Assembly (NCBI GenBank): GCA_958413985.1
Contig: CATYVZ010000004.1
Coordinates: 1 to 64,000 of the forward strand
Source of the DNA: an uncultured Bacilli bacterium
GTDB lineage: Bacteria; Bacillota_I; Bacilli_A; RF39; UBA660
Reading direction: 5' to 3'
Length of the DNA: 64,000 nt
The notes beneath the pieces were generated by a model. It searched no databases and had not been told where the DNA came from. It worked only from the letters and a program-made list of their open reading frames with translations. A program made the position numbers and the translations under genes. Shown here piece after piece: positions 19,382 through 30,616 of the stretch (the stretch's first letter is position 1; each line of letters opens with the position of its first letter).

Positions 19382-22300
19382 TTTTACCTCCTATATAGAT
19401 GATAATATCGTGTTTCTTATTGTCGTTTTTTAATTGGATATATTGATTTTTAATAATCTTGCCATCATAAATTATTTGTTTTTTATTTCCTTTTTCAACT
19501 AAAATATGATATTTAGTATTTTCAAATTTATAATCAATTTCAAACTCTTTCCAATCGTTAGGAACGTGTGGCTCTATAAATAGTTTATTTCCTTGTTTTT
19601 TAAATCCTAATATATCTATTAAAGCAACTCGATAGAACCATCCAGCAGCTCCAGTATACCAACTCCATCCACCTTGTCCTTCGAAATTTTTATTACTATA
19701 AATATCAGCTGCAATAACATATGGCTCCAATTTATATTTTTGAGCTCCTTCCATAGTTTTAGTTCTTTCAATCGGATTAATCATTTGATATATTTGATAA
19801 GCTAAATCAAATTGGCCAACTTTTATTAATGATTGAATATACCATGCTACTGCATGAGTATATTGACCACCATTTTCTCTGATTCCCGCTGGATAATTCA
19901 TAATATAACCAGGATTATCTTCACTTTTTTCAAACGCAGGATTTAATAAACGAACAATTTTTAAGTTTTTATCGACTAATTGTTCATCGACAGCATTTAA
20001 AATAGAAGTTATCTGCTCTTGTGAAGCAATTTCAGTTAGAATAGCAAAGCTTTGAGAAATTAGATCTATTTTACATTCAAAATTATCTTTTGATCCTAAT
20101 TTGTGACCATTATCGAAAAATGCTCTTAAGTAATATTTACCATCCCAAGCGACATTTTTAATAGCCTCTTTTAATTGGTTTTTGAATACTTCCCATTCTT
20201 TTGTATCTATATTTTTATCATAAGCATGCGTAATAAAGATAAATTTATCGATTATTTGGTATAAGAATAAAGTTAACCAGACACTAGTTCCTCGTCCTTT
20301 TTCGCCGACTTTATTCATTCCGTCGTTCCAATCGCCACCACCCATTAAGCAAAGACCATTTTTTCCAATTTCTTTTTTTGCCTTTTCTATGGCTAATAAG
20401 CAATGTTCATATAAAGTATCCCTTCTATCAGAATACTTGTAATTAATTCCTTTTTCCATTTCATTAGAATCTAATTCAGGTCCGATAACAAAAGGAACTA
20501 ATTCTTTTAAAATAGCATTATCATCGGTAATTTTAATATAATTTTCCACAGCATAAATTAACCATAGATAATCATCTTTATAACGTGATCTAAGACCAAA
20601 TTGATTTTCTTTATGCCACCAATGTAGAACATCTCCTTGTTCAAATTGATGTCTAGCATGCCATAATATTTGATTTTTTGTAATTTCTGGATGAATAGTA
20701 CAAATATTCATCGCATCTTGTAACTGATCACGATAACCGTAAGCGCCTCCAACCTGATAAAAACCAGCTTTAGCAAAAAGACGTGATGCGATAGTTTGAT
20801 ATGCTAACCACCCATTCAACATGTAATTGAAACTATCGTCTTTAGTTTTAACTTGAATTACTTCTAACATATCTTTCCAATATTTGTCGACTTTTTTTTC
20901 TTCTGAGTTGATCTTATTAATCGAATTATACTTTTTCAAAAGTTCTAAGACATCGCTATCGCTTGTCCCTAACATGAAAGCTACTTCTATTTCTTCCTTC
21001 GCTTCAACATAAATAGCAGTTTCTATTTCTTTATATAATAGTCGTTTTGTGTTGAAATCAGTAATTGGTAAAGTACAACTGATAAAAGTAGTTAACTGAG
21101 AAAAATTAATACTATATTGATTATTTAAAGAAACATAATTATCTTTTTTGTTAAAATCACTTAAGATATAACGACCTGTCTTTTCTTCAGTTTCACCCAA
21201 ACAAGGATTTAACCAATATTTTAAAGAGATTCTTTGTTTACGAGCACCATTGTTCTTAATTTTTATTTTATAAAATTTAATTGGATCATCTAAAGCGATA
21301 AACTGTTTTAATTCGACATCTAAATTTTTAAATCGTCCCTTCCAAGAAATATCACCAAATCCGATTTTTGTATAGTTATATTCTAACTGGACATCGTTGA
21401 TTTTGATTCCTTCAGAAATATCAGAAATTAAATTGTCATTAGTCCAAGTTGTTAATTTATATTCACGGCTATTTTGTGAATATGAAAATCCGGTCTGATT
21501 GTTAGAAATGATACTACCAAAATGGCGATTAGCTAAGACATTGCACCAGATAAAAGGTGTATCAGGATTAGTGATTACATATTTTTTACCATTGTCGATA
21601 AATCCTCCAAAGCCGTTATAGTAAGTCATTTTATTTTCATCGTATGTAATTGGCAAACTAATCTGTTTTTGCCATTTTTCTTTACGACTAGTAGTATTTA
21701 ATTTTTGAAGATTGTTAACAAATTCTTCTAAAGAATAGAATTTATTGCTATCGATATATATGCGGGCTACTGTCTTAAATAAAGTATATTCATCGATATT
21801 TATATCGTTAGGATCGATAACATAGATGTTACCAGGAGTTTTATGAAAACTATTTAAAGCATACATTCGATATTTTTCATCGTGGATCTCTTTATTGATA
21901 ATCTCTTTTTCTTCATTATTTTTACTGTTTAAAATGATAAGATCGACAAAGACTGATTTACTTTTGTAATATTCAAAGGTGTGTAATAGTTCTTTAACCA
22001 GACTTAAATTATTTAAACTTTCTATTTCTAAAAGAATAATTGGTCGATCGCCCGATATTCCAAACCGCCATAAATTAGTTTGATTTAATTTGTTGCTTTT
22101 TAAAATATTATTTCGTTCAGCATTGATTTCTATATGGCTAGTTTGATATAAATAGTTCAAAATTGTGTTATAGATACGCATATCGTTACCAGTAACATTG
22201 ACCATTTTATTTGTTACGTTGTTCATAATAGTAGCAACGGCAAAAGCTTTTTCTGCTATTGCTTCTGGTGTAGCGAAAGTTTCCACAATATCGATAACTT

Positions 22301-25300
22301 GTTCTTTTGATTTTCCAAATCCACTAATTAAATATATTGTTTTTTTACTGTTAGCAGGGATAGTAATTTGATTTCGTAAACTGACAACTGGATCGACACA
22401 GGTTCCAATTTGGTTGGTCAATTTTTTTTCTAAAGCAATAGGATTAGCAGTTGTTCGATTACGTCCAATAAAATTAGCGCGATTAGTTTCGTAACTATAC
22501 TTTTGATTTGGATTTGTGATCAATAAGCGATTTATCATATAATAATGATCATTTTTATCTCTTAATTTTCGATGCATTATAATAGCGTCATTTTCTTCAT
22601 TATATTCACTTTGAACAAATAGATTTTGAAAAGCTTTATGACTGATATCATCATTATTCTCACAAAGAATCGGTTCAGTATAGGTAGTAACTTCTAAAGT
22701 TTTGTTTTTGTTAGTTAAATTTTGAAAAGTTATTTTTCTAATTTCAGCATGATGAGTTTTAGGAACAACGATCTCTGTGGTGGTGATAATATCGTTATCA
22801 GAGCGAACAAATTTCATTCGATCTAAAGCAAAGACAACTTCATATCGTTCAGGTAATTTATTGATTGGGGCATAGGTATTACACCATATTTTATTAGTAG
22901 TAATATCTTTAATGTATATGTACATTCCATAATCTTGTTCCGTTAATTTTCGATAACGATTCATTTGAATTGTTCGATAACGACTAAAGCCATTACCGCG
23001 GTCGTTTATTAAAACACTGTATTTGGAATTAGATAAAATTGATATTTCTGGTAGAGTTGCCAATTTGTGAAAGACACGAATATCGTTGACAAATTGTTCT
23101 TTTTCGTAAGTAAATTTCTGGTATTTTGTCATATTCATATCGATTACAGGCTTTAATTGAACCTTTTCTTTAGCTAAAATTTCAAAAGCGTGATTATTAG
23201 TATCCTGATTAAAAAATCTTTGAATAACATTTTGACATAAAGTGTTAGCGATGCTACCAAGTATCATTCCTTGATGATGTGCGAAATATGAATAAACAGG
23301 TTTATTGATTTCTGTGTCATATGCTTCATAGAAGCCATATTTTCCAAATAATTTTAATTCTTCTAACTTTTTAATGTTATTAAGGACATCTTTTGGATAT
23401 TTAGATAACGCTAATATTGAACCATAAGGGGCGATAACTATTTTTGTCGATGGTTCTTCTTGTAATTTTAAATAAGGGGTAGCAAAAGCTTTATATTTAT
23501 AATTTTGTGAATCATCTAGTTCGCCATAAGCTGATTCAGAGATACCCCAAGGTAGTTTTGGATTTACTTCTTTCATAAATTCTTTTTGGGCATAAATAGC
23601 AAAGTCGTAACTTTCATCTATAAGTGTATTTTCATAGCTAGGAATAAATAGTAACGGCATGAAATATTCAAAAGAAGTACCTGACCAAGAAACAAGACCT
23701 TTTCTATTTTTATATGTAGTTAGGGTTTTATCTAAATTAAACCAATGTTTACTAGGTACATCACCTTTGGCGATTGCAAGGAAACTGGTTATTCTACTTT
23801 CACTAGCAAACATGTTATACCTACATGAATCTAATATTCCTTCGTCGACATTGTAGCCAATACTAAATACATCTTGACTATAAAGATAAGAAAAATCAGT
23901 TTGATCGATTAAATCGATAATTCTTTTGGCTAATTGTTCTTCTTGTTGAGTTTTAAGAAATTCTTTAGTAGTTATTAATGCGGCAACAAAATTACCGCTA
24001 TCGACAGTAGAGATAAAATGTGGATAAAGAATTTCTAATGTATCAATTCGATACCAATTATAAAGATGACCGTTCCATTTCTTTAGTTTTTCGATCGTTG
24101 TAATTATTTTTTCAATATAGTCTAACATTTTATTTTTATCGATAAAATTTAATTCATAAGCCGATATAATAGAAGTTAAAGATAATCCAATATTCGTTGG
24201 TGAAGTTTTCCAATCAGCTTTATGTTCCCTATTTAATTGATAATTATCGGGTATTAAATAATTGTTTTTTTCAGTTAAATTGTCTTCAAAAAACTTCCAA
24301 GTAGCATTAGCTATACGTTTTAAGTGTTCTTGTTCTTGTAGTTTTATTTTTTCTTCAGGTGGTTTGATATTCTTACTTATCGCATAAGCAAAGAATGGTC
24401 CAAGAAGAAAGAAGATAGAAATAATAGTGTTTTCGATTGGATGATTGCCACTTAAAATTGATATAGCTACAATAGCAAAAGAGATTAAATAATTAAACCA
24501 AAAACTTTTAAGATGGTTTGTCAAAGTCATTTTTACTTGTTTACTAGCATCTTCAGCGGTCATCCATTGTAAAAGATGTTTCTTACTAAAGACCATTCTA
24601 TAAATTGATTTAGTAAGCGATTTTATATATAGATAAGCATTATAAGGAATAGCTGTAAAGACAGAGATAGTTCTTAAGATAAACGATTTAAATCCAAAAG
24701 CAGCAGTAGTATAGTACTTTAAAGTTATATTGTTTTGAGTTACAAATAATTGAATAAGATAAGAGATAACTGGTAGAATTACAATACCTAAAACAAATAC
24801 TAACCACCAATAAGGATGACTAATACAGCAAATCGCTAGCAATAAGATAATCATTAATAAAGAAAAGTCTAACAATTCCCTTCTAATGTTATCGATAATT
24901 TTCCATCTACCTAAAAGATTGATTGGATTTTTAATTTTTTCGTTGTTTTCGTTTTTTACTTTATTAGTGATCCAATCGATGATTTGAATATCGCCCCTAG
25001 TCCAACGAGATCTTCTAGTTGCGTCAACTAAAAATTCACTTGGGAAATCATCGATTAATTCAATATCAGTACATACCCCACAACGTAGATAATTTCCTTC
25101 GATCAAATCGTGACTTAAAATGAGTTCATTTGGAAATTTTCCTTTTAAAACTTGTTGATAAACCTTTAAATCATAAATTCCTTTTCCAATAAAACTTCCT
25201 TCTTTAAAAACATCTTGGTAAAAATTAGGTTCTAATCCAGTATATGGGTCTAGTCCCCCCATTCCTGTATAAATTTGGGAAAACAAAGATTTATTGGTCG

Positions 25301-27026
25301 ATTCAATATCATAGTTTATTTTAGGTTGTAAAATACCATAACCTTTGATTACTTTTGTTTTATCACTATTTAAAACGGGAGTATTTAAAGGATGAGCCAT
25401 AGTTCCGACTAATTTCAAAGCACTATTTAAAACTAATTGTGTATCTACATCTAAAGTTATCACATATTTAATTTCATGTTTAAAATTTTGAAAGGTATGG
25501 ATTTGAAACCAATTTGCTTGCATTTCTTCATCTAAATTTCCTAAAATTAGATCATTAAAATGAAGTAAGGCTCCTCTTTTTCGTTCAAATCCTAAAAAAC
25601 AATTTTCGCTTTTGCTATATTTTCTTGTCCGATAGGCAAAGAAAAATATTTCTTTTCCATATTTTTTATTTAATTCTTTTACTTTATTAGTACCTGCATT
25701 TTTAATTTCTTCATCTTTTTCATAAAATTCTTGTTGGCATTCACAAGCATCACCTAAAAGTGTAAAGTAGAGATTTGGCGATTTATTTGATAAATAGTAT
25801 GCTTCTAATTTACTAAAAACGGCCTCTACTTTTGTACTATCCTTTAAAATCGTTGGAATTACGACCATTGTTTTATATTTAGTTGGAATACCTTTTTCAA
25901 AATCTAATTTTGGAAGGGGTTTGCAAGGATAGATTTTAAGATATATTTTATTTAGGATTGTTATTACTATTTCACTAATTGGGATTAATAAAATTATGAA
26001 TCCTAACCATCTAACTGAAATAAAATATTTAGATAAGAAAATAGAAATTAAAACAGTTAGGCTAATGATAATGGCAAGATAAATAATCACTTTTAATGTT
26101 TGATTTTTGTACGGAAAAAGAAAAGCACCGATATTTTCATCTTGAGCAATTAAAGTATTAGCAACATCGATAATATTTTCGTCTTCTTTTTTAGATAATT
26201 TAATTAATTGTTTTCGATAGAGATTTTTGGTTTCTAAAGTCATGTTAGAATAGCATGGATCTTTACTTAAAATCTTTTCCACAGGACATAATTTTTCGTA
26301 TAGATTTTCAATTTTCAATTGATTAGTTTGTTGAATACTATAAAAAACATTGGAAACTAATATATTAGTTTTTGTCGTCTGTAAATGATCATCGTTGATA
26401 ATTTTTCTTAAAGAAAGGTTATTTTTTTCCAATAATTGATTTAATTGTTTAAAAATAATGTTAGTATCATTGCCAAGGTCTTTTAATTTTTCGTTTAAAT
26501 AAACAATTTTATGATTGTTTTTATAGAAATCATCGTTGATGTAATTCGTTAGAAAAACTTTTTCATTTTTCGAAAAAGCCACTTGCATTTTTTTAATAAA
26601 TTGATCGATTTCTTGTTTTTCTTTTAATTTTTCATTTTCTTTTACACATATATCACTAATCTTTTTAATTAGTATAATTAAAAGAGCAACAGGTATAATT
26701 TTTATTTCTTGATAGATTAAATTAATGTTGTTTTGTCTACAATAGTTTTTGATATCATTAATCAAGATATTTTCATCTATTTTGTAATTGCGATCTTCTA
26801 GAATTGTCGTCAACATTTGTGCAATATCACAGTTTTTAGTTAAATATTTATTTCGTTTGGAATCTTTTAAAAACTGTTTTAAACCAGTTTTACTTTTAAT
26901 TAATAAATAATAGTTATCGACAATCCATTCGTTAGTAATACCAACGAAGTAATGTTGTTTAGTGATTTTTACTAGTTGTTTATAATGTTTAGATATATTT
27001 TTAAAATCATTTTTTATTGTTATCAT
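19374..27026 (-). CDS. Cyclic beta-1,2-glucan synthase-like enzyme (GT84-GH94)
   Basis: 2550-residue, multi-domain membrane enzyme of the NdvB/Cgs type. In order: an N-terminal helical region; two membrane segments (about 303-350); a glycosyltransferase domain with YVITLDVDTQ (about 523-532) and RRSRWTRGD (about 672-680, the QxxRW-like motif); further membrane segments (about 705-760 and 830-890); a glycoamylase/transglycosylase-like domain (TNIGLSLTSI, HFISTVDSGNFVA); and two C-terminal beta-sandwich plus helical-barrel halves, ending in a GH94 phosphorylase-like domain with GGGDWNDGM (about 2228-2236, catalytic Asp). In characterised relatives these steps elongate, cyclise and trim beta-1,2-glucan. 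Product identity here is inferred. An AGGAGTGGTGAT ribosome site sets the start. Confidence 0.85.
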   Translation of the reverse strand: MITIKNDFKNISKHYKQLVKITKQHYFVGITNEWIVDNYYLLIKSKTGLKQFLKDSKRNKYLTKNCDIAQMLTTILEDRNYKIDENILINDIKNYCRQNNINLIYQEIKIIPVALLIILIKKISDICVKENEKLKEKQEIDQFIKKMQVAFSKNEKVFLTNYINDDFYKNNHKIVYLNEKLKDLGNDTNIIFKQLNQLLEKNNLSLRKIINDDHLQTTKTNILVSNVFYSIQQTNQLKIENLYEKLCPVEKILSKDPCYSNMTLETKNLYRKQLIKLSKKEDENIIDVANTLIAQDENIGAFLFPYKNQTLKVIIYLAIIISLTVLISIFLSKYFISVRWLGFIILLIPISEIVITILNKIYLKIYPCKPLPKLDFEKGIPTKYKTMVVIPTILKDSTKVEAVFSKLEAYYLSNKSPNLYFTLLGDACECQQEFYEKDEEIKNAGTNKVKELNKKYGKEIFFFAYRTRKYSKSENCFLGFERKRGALLHFNDLILGNLDEEMQANWFQIHTFQNFKHEIKYVITLDVDTQLVLNSALKLVGTMAHPLNTPVLNSDKTKVIKGYGILQPKINYDIESTNKSLFSQIYTGMGGLDPYTGLEPNFYQDVFKEGSFIGKGIYDLKVYQQVLKGKFPNELILSHDLIEGNYLRCGVCTDIELIDDFPSEFLVDATRRSRWTRGDIQIIDWITNKVKNENNEKIKNPINLLGRWKIIDNIRRELLDFSLLMIILLLAICCISHPYWWLVFVLGIVILPVISYLIQLFVTQNNITLKYYTTAAFGFKSFILRTISVFTAIPYNAYLYIKSLTKSIYRMVFSKKHLLQWMTAEDASKQVKMTLTNHLKSFWFNYLISFAIVAISILSGNHPIENTIISIFFLLGPFFAYAISKNIKPPEEKIKLQEQEHLKRIANATWKFFEDNLTEKNNYLIPDNYQLNREHKADWKTSPTNIGLSLTSIISAYELNFIDKNKMLDYIEKIITTIEKLKKWNGHLYNWYRIDTLEILYPHFISTVDSGNFVAALITTKEFLKTQQEEQLAKRIIDLIDQTDFSYLYSQDVFSIGYNVDEGILDSCRYNMFASESRITSFLAIAKGDVPSKHWFNLDKTLTTYKNRKGLVSWSGTSFEYFMPLLFIPSYENTLIDESYDFAIYAQKEFMKEVNPKLPWGISESAYGELDDSQNYKYKAFATPYLKLQEEPSTKIVIAPYGSILALSKYPKDVLNNIKKLEELKLFGKYGFYEAYDTEINKPVYSYFAHHQGMILGSIANTLCQNVIQRFFNQDTNNHAFEILAKEKVQLKPVIDMNMTKYQKFTYEKEQFVNDIRVFHKLATLPEISILSNSKYSVLINDRGNGFSRYRTIQMNRYRKLTEQDYGMYIYIKDITTNKIWCNTYAPINKLPERYEVVFALDRMKFVRSDNDIITTTEIVVPKTHHAEIRKITFQNLTNKNKTLEVTTYTEPILCENNDDISHKAFQNLFVQSEYNEENDAIIMHRKLRDKNDHYYMINRLLITNPNQKYSYETNRANFIGRNRTTANPIALEKKLTNQIGTCVDPVVSLRNQITIPANSKKTIYLISGFGKSKEQVIDIVETFATPEAIAEKAFAVATIMNNVTNKMVNVTGNDMRIYNTILNYLYQTSHIEINAERNNILKSNKLNQTNLWRFGISGDRPIILLEIESLNNLSLVKELLHTFEYYKSKSVFVDLIILNSKNNEEKEIINKEIHDEKYRMYALNSFHKTPGNIYVIDPNDINIDEYTLFKTVARIYIDSNKFYSLEEFVNNLQKLNTTSRKEKWQKQISLPITYDENKMTYYNGFGGFIDNGKKYVITNPDTPFIWCNVLANRHFGSIISNNQTGFSYSQNSREYKLTTWTNDNLISDISEGIKINDVQLEYNYTKIGFGDISWKGRFKNLDVELKQFIALDDPIKFYKIKIKNNGARKQRISLKYWLNPCLGETEEKTGRYILSDFNKKDNYVSLNNQYSINFSQLTTFISCTLPITDFNTKRLLYKEIETAIYVEAKEEIEVAFMLGTSDSDVLELLKKYNSINKINSEEKKVDKYWKDMLEVIQVKTKDDSFNYMLNGWLAYQTIASRLFAKAGFYQVGGAYGYRDQLQDAMNICTIHPEITKNQILWHARHQFEQGDVLHWWHKENQFGLRSRYKDDYLWLIYAVENYIKITDDNAILKELVPFVIGPELDSNEMEKGINYKYSDRRDTLYEHCLLAIEKAKKEIGKNGLCLMGGGDWNDGMNKVGEKGRGTSVWLTLFLYQIIDKFIFITHAYDKNIDTKEWEVFKNQLKEAIKNVAWDGKYYLRAFFDNGHKLGSKDNFECKIDLISQSFAILTEIASQEQITSILNAVDEQLVDKNLKIVRLLNPAFEKSEDNPGYIMNYPAGIRENGGQYTHAVAWYIQSLIKVGQFDLAYQIYQMINPIERTKTMEGAQKYKLEPYVIAADIYSNKNFEGQGGWSWYTGAAGWFYRVALIDILGFKKQGNKLFIEPHVPNDWKEFEIDYKFENTKYHILVEKGNKKQIIYDGKIIKNQYIQLKNDNKKHDIIIYIGGKND

Positions 27027-27112
27027 ATCACCACTCCTATATTTAAATATATAAATAATATATCATTTTTTGGCCTTTATGTAAATAAAAGCCCAAATTA
27101 TTCGATAGATAT

Positions 27113-27619
27113 TTAACTGCTAATTTCATTATCTATTAGGGTTTTTATGGCTTTATAGTTATCATATAATATTTGCTCGATTCCCTTTTTACAATTAGCT
27201 GGTGAAGTAGAAGGCAACTTCACATCTTCGATATTAGTATCTTTAAATAGATATTTTTGATATAATTGGTGTGCTTTATTACCCACAGTAAAAACATATT
27301 TTATATTACTTTCATCGATTATTGTTTTAATATCGTTGGGGATAATATTTTTAATTGTACTATCACTTGATCCTTTAATGTCACATTCTTTTATCACGTC
27401 AAATAAAGCAATATGATGTTTTAATAAAAATTTTGTTTTTTCTTCGCTATTATTTTCGATTTTTTCATTAAAAACTTTTGCTAAAACATCCCAAAATCTA
27501 TTTTTAGGATGACTATAATAAAATTGTTTTTCCCGTGATTTAACTGAAGGAAAACTTCCTAATATTAAGACGATACTGTTTTGATCATAGATAGGATCTA
27601 AAGGATGTGCTACATGCAT
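27113..27619 (-). CDS. DNA-deoxyinosine (hypoxanthine) glycosylase-like protein
   Basis: 168 residues of the uracil-DNA glycosylase superfamily, closest to the hypoxanthine-DNA glycosylase type. The N-terminal block ILGSFPSVKSREKQFYYSHP followed by KNRFWDVL matches the usual LLLGTLPG..S....YYAHPRNAFW. FDVIKECDIKGSSDSTI and the late LPSTSPAN (counterpart of the UDG HPS.. loop) complete the active site. It removes deaminated adenine from DNA. ATG 27619 is chosen because AGGTGA lies six bases upstream; a GTG at 27628 overlaps that site. It is divergent from uvrB, another repair gene. Confidence 0.88.
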   Translation of the reverse strand: MHVAHPLDPIYDQNSIVLILGSFPSVKSREKQFYYSHPKNRFWDVLAKVFNEKIENNSEEKTKFLLKHHIALFDVIKECDIKGSSDSTIKNIIPNDIKTIIDESNIKYVFTVGNKAHQLYQKYLFKDTNIEDVKLPSTSPANCKKGIEQILYDNYKAIKTLIDNEISS

Positions 27620-27786
27620 TTTAATCACCTATTTAATTATACCATATTTAAAAATTATAGATATTGTCTTTTCGTTGATTTTATTGTATTATTATGGTGT
27701 AAATTTCCCATTATTTAAATGATTTTTAAAATAATTATAATTAAAATATAAAAATTAGATGAATTCTTAGAAAAGAGGTCTTAATT

Positions 27787-29736
27787 ATGTTTGAATTAGT
27801 GTCAAAATATATGCCAAGTGGCGATCAACCACAAGCGATAAAAAAACTAGTTGAGGGAATAAAAAACAATGAAAAATATCAAGTATTATTAGGTGCAACA
27901 GGAACAGGAAAAACTTTTACAATCGCCAATGTTATTAAAGAGGTTAATAAACCTACTTTAGTGTTGGCTCATAATAAAACTTTAGCAGGACAGTTATATG
28001 CTGAGTTAAAAGAATTGTTTCCTAATAATGCTGTTGAATATTTTGTTTCCTATTATGATTATTATCAACCAGAAGCATATGTAGCTAAAACCGATACTTA
28101 CATTGAAAAAGATGCAGCTATTAATGATGAGATCGATGAATTAAGACATGCGGCCACCGCATCGTTACTAAATCGTCGTGATGTAATAATTGTTGCTTCA
28201 GTATCTTGTATATATGGTATTGGGGAAAAAGAAGAATATCGTAATAAAATGTTAACTTTAAGTACAGGTATGAATATCGATAGGAATAAAATATTACAAA
28301 AATTAGTCGAAATGTTATACGAAAGAAATAATTTAGATTTAAAAAGAGGAAGTTTTAGAGTAAGAGGCGATATATTAGAAATCGTTCCTATTTCGCAACA
28401 TAACCATGCTATTAGAATCGATTTTTTTGGTGATGAAATCGATAAAATCTGTGAAATTGATACGTTGACTGGTAAAGTTATCAACAGTAAAAAAAATGTG
28501 ACAATATTTCCGGCTAGCCATTTCGTCACCAGTGAAGAAAAATTAAAAATAGCAATTAAAAACATCAGAATAGAATTAGAAGAACAACTAGAAAAATTTA
28601 AAAGTGAAAATAAATTATTAGAATATCAAAGATTACAAGAACGGACTAATTATGATTTAGAAATGTTAGAAGAAACAGGATTTTGTCGTGGTGTTGAAAA
28701 TTATTCAAGGCAAATTGCTTTAAAACAAAAAGGAGCCACTCCAACTACCCTAATCGATTTTTTTCCAGAAGATTTTTTAATGATTATCGATGAATCTCAT
28801 GTTACTTTACCGCAAGTAAGAGGAATGTATAATGGCGATCGTGCTAGAAAAGAAGTCTTAGTCAATTATGGCTTTAGATTACCTAGCGCATTAGATAATC
28901 GTCCTTTAAAATTTGCTGAATTTGAAAATAAAATCAATCAAGTAATTTGTGTCTCTGCTACACCAGGTGATTATGAATTAGACAAAACAAACCATCATTA
29001 TGTTGAACAAATTATTAGACCAACTGGTCTTTTAGATCCGATGGTTACTGTTAAGGCAGCCAAAGGACAAATCGATGATTTAATCGAAGAAATAAATAGA
29101 CAAATAAGCAACAATGAGCGAACACTAGTAACGACGTTAACCATCAGAATGGCAGAAGAATTAACTAATTATTTAAAGAAAATTGATATAAAAGTAGCTT
29201 ATCTGCACACCGAGGTTAAAACATTAGAAAGATTACAAATCATCCACGATTTAAGAAAAGGCAAATTTGATGTTTTAGTTGGTATAAATTTATTAAGAGA
29301 AGGTTTAGATATTCCAGAAGTAAGTTTAGTAGCTATATTGGATGCTGATAAACAAGGATTTTTAAGAAGTGAACGAAGCTTAATACAGACCATTGGTCGA
29401 GCTGCTCGAAATGCTAATGGGAAAGTTATAATGTATGCTGATACAGTTAGCGAATCTATGGCCAAAGCGATCAAAGAGACAAACCGAAGACGAGAAATTC
29501 AAGAAAAATATAACTTAGAACATGGAATAGTACCTAAGACTATTACGAAAGAAATTAAAGAAGTTGTAACAAACAACAGGAGAATCGAAAATTCAACTAC
29601 TAAATTGCCAAAGAAAGATAGACAAAAATTATTGATCGAAATTGAAAAAGAAATGAAGGAAGCAGCTAAAAACCTTGATTTTGAAAGAGCTATGGAATTA
29701 AGAGATATATTATTTGAATACAAAAGTGAAAAGTAA
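27787..29736 (+). CDS. uvrB: Excinuclease ABC subunit B
   Basis: Damage-verifying helicase-like subunit of nucleotide excision repair. 649 residues. Walker [11 protein letters not shown] (about 36-45), the beta-hairpin region [25 protein letters not shown] box ([12 protein letters not shown]), helicase motif VI (QTIGRAARN), and a C-terminal UVR domain ([22 protein letters not shown]) that contacts UvrC or UvrA. uvrA and uvrC are not in the window. Confidence 0.97.
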   Translation: MFELVSKYMPSGDQPQAIKKLVEGIKNNEKYQVLLGATGTGKTFTIANVIKEVNKPTLVLAHNKTLAGQLYAELKELFPNNAVEYFVSYYDYYQPEAYVAKTDTYIEKDAAINDEIDELRHAATASLLNRRDVIIVASVSCIYGIGEKEEYRNKMLTLSTGMNIDRNKILQKLVEMLYERNNLDLKRGSFRVRGDILEIVPISQHNHAIRIDFFGDEIDKICEIDTLTGKVINSKKNVTIFPASHFVTSEEKLKIAIKNIRIELEEQLEKFKSENKLLEYQRLQERTNYDLEMLEETGFCRGVENYSRQIALKQKGATPTTLIDFFPEDFLMIIDESHVTLPQVRGMYNGDRARKEVLVNYGFRLPSALDNRPLKFAEFENKINQVICVSATPGDYELDKTNHHYVEQIIRPTGLLDPMVTVKAAKGQIDDLIEEINRQISNNERTLVTTLTIRMAEELTNYLKKIDIKVAYLHTEVKTLERLQIIHDLRKGKFDVLVGINLLREGLDIPEVSLVAILDADKQGFLRSERSLIQTIGRAARNANGKVIMYADTVSESMAKAIKETNRRREIQEKYNLEHGIVPKTITKEIKEVVTNNRRIENSTTKLPKKDRQKLLIEIEKEMKEAAKNLDFERAMELRDILFEYKSEK

Positions 29737-29797
29737 TATTTCTCTTTTTCTGATAGTATGATATAATTAAAAAGAAAATAATTAGAGAGGAATGAAG

Positions 29798-30616
29798 ATG
29801 ATGAATCCCGTTTTATTAGATCTTGGTTTTATAAAAATTTATTGGTATTCAGTAATGATCTTACTAGGTATATTTGTGGGAGGATCATTAATAATAAGGG
29901 AATGCAAGAAGTTTAAAATACCAGAGAATTATGTTATAAATATGATTGTTCTTTGCCTACTTTTTGGCATATTAGGAGCAAGACTTTATTATGTAATATT
30001 TAACTGGAGTTATTATAGCAATAATCTATTAGAGATATTTATGATTTGGAAAGGCGGTCTTGCTATTCATGGTGGTTTACTTTTCGGTTTAATATTTATT
30101 ATATTTTACACGAAAAAATATAAAGTCGATACTTTCCGGATGCTCGATATCATCGTCGTGGGTTTAATCATCGGTCAAGCGATTGGTCGGTGGGGGAATT
30201 TTTTTAACGGTGAAGCTCATGGACCCCAAACTAGCTTAGAAACTTTACAAAGCTTATTTATTCCTAATTTCATAATTGAAGGTATGAATATTCATGGTCT
30301 ATATTACCACCCTACTTTTCTTTATGAATCGCTTTGGTGTTTACTTGGATTTATAATATTGTTGTTGTTTAGAAGAAGATATTATTGTAAAATTGGCCAG
30401 ACCACAGGTTTATATTTAATATGGTATGGCATTGGCCGCTTTTTAATCGAGGCGTTACGGACTGATAGCTTAATGTTAGGCAATCTTAAGATGGCCCAAA
30501 TCGTTTCAATATTATCGGTGGTAATTGGTTTAGTGATCATAATTATAAAATCGCGAGGTTCAAAATTAAATAATCGGTATAATGATAAGGAGAATGTCAA
30601 TGAAATACGATTTTGA
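29798..30616 (+). CDS. lgt: Prolipoprotein diacylglyceryl transferase
   Basis: Adds the diacylglyceryl group to lipobox cysteines, as needed by YidC and the lipoproteins of this window. 272 residues with about seven membrane segments. The signature GRWGNFFNGEAHG and HPTFLYESLW are present, as are the conserved GGLAIHGG residues. Three ATG codons cluster at 29792, 29798 and 29801; GAGAGG at 29785-29790 best fits 29798. The 3' end overlaps trxB by 17 bp. Confidence 0.95.
   Translation: MMNPVLLDLGFIKIYWYSVMILLGIFVGGSLIIRECKKFKIPENYVINMIVLCLLFGILGARLYYVIFNWSYYSNNLLEIFMIWKGGLAIHGGLLFGLIFIIFYTKKYKVDTFRMLDIIVVGLIIGQAIGRWGNFFNGEAHGPQTSLETLQSLFIPNFIIEGMNIHGLYYHPTFLYESLWCLLGFIILLLFRRRYYCKIGQTTGLYLIWYGIGRFLIEALRTDSLMLGNLKMAQIVSILSVVIGLVIIIIKSRGSKLNNRYNDKENVNEIRF

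Noticed and set aside
27027..27112. Terminator between the deoxyinosine-glycosylase gene and the glucan-synthase gene
   Set aside because: An inverted repeat (about 27070-27093) is present, but no T run follows it on the minus strand.
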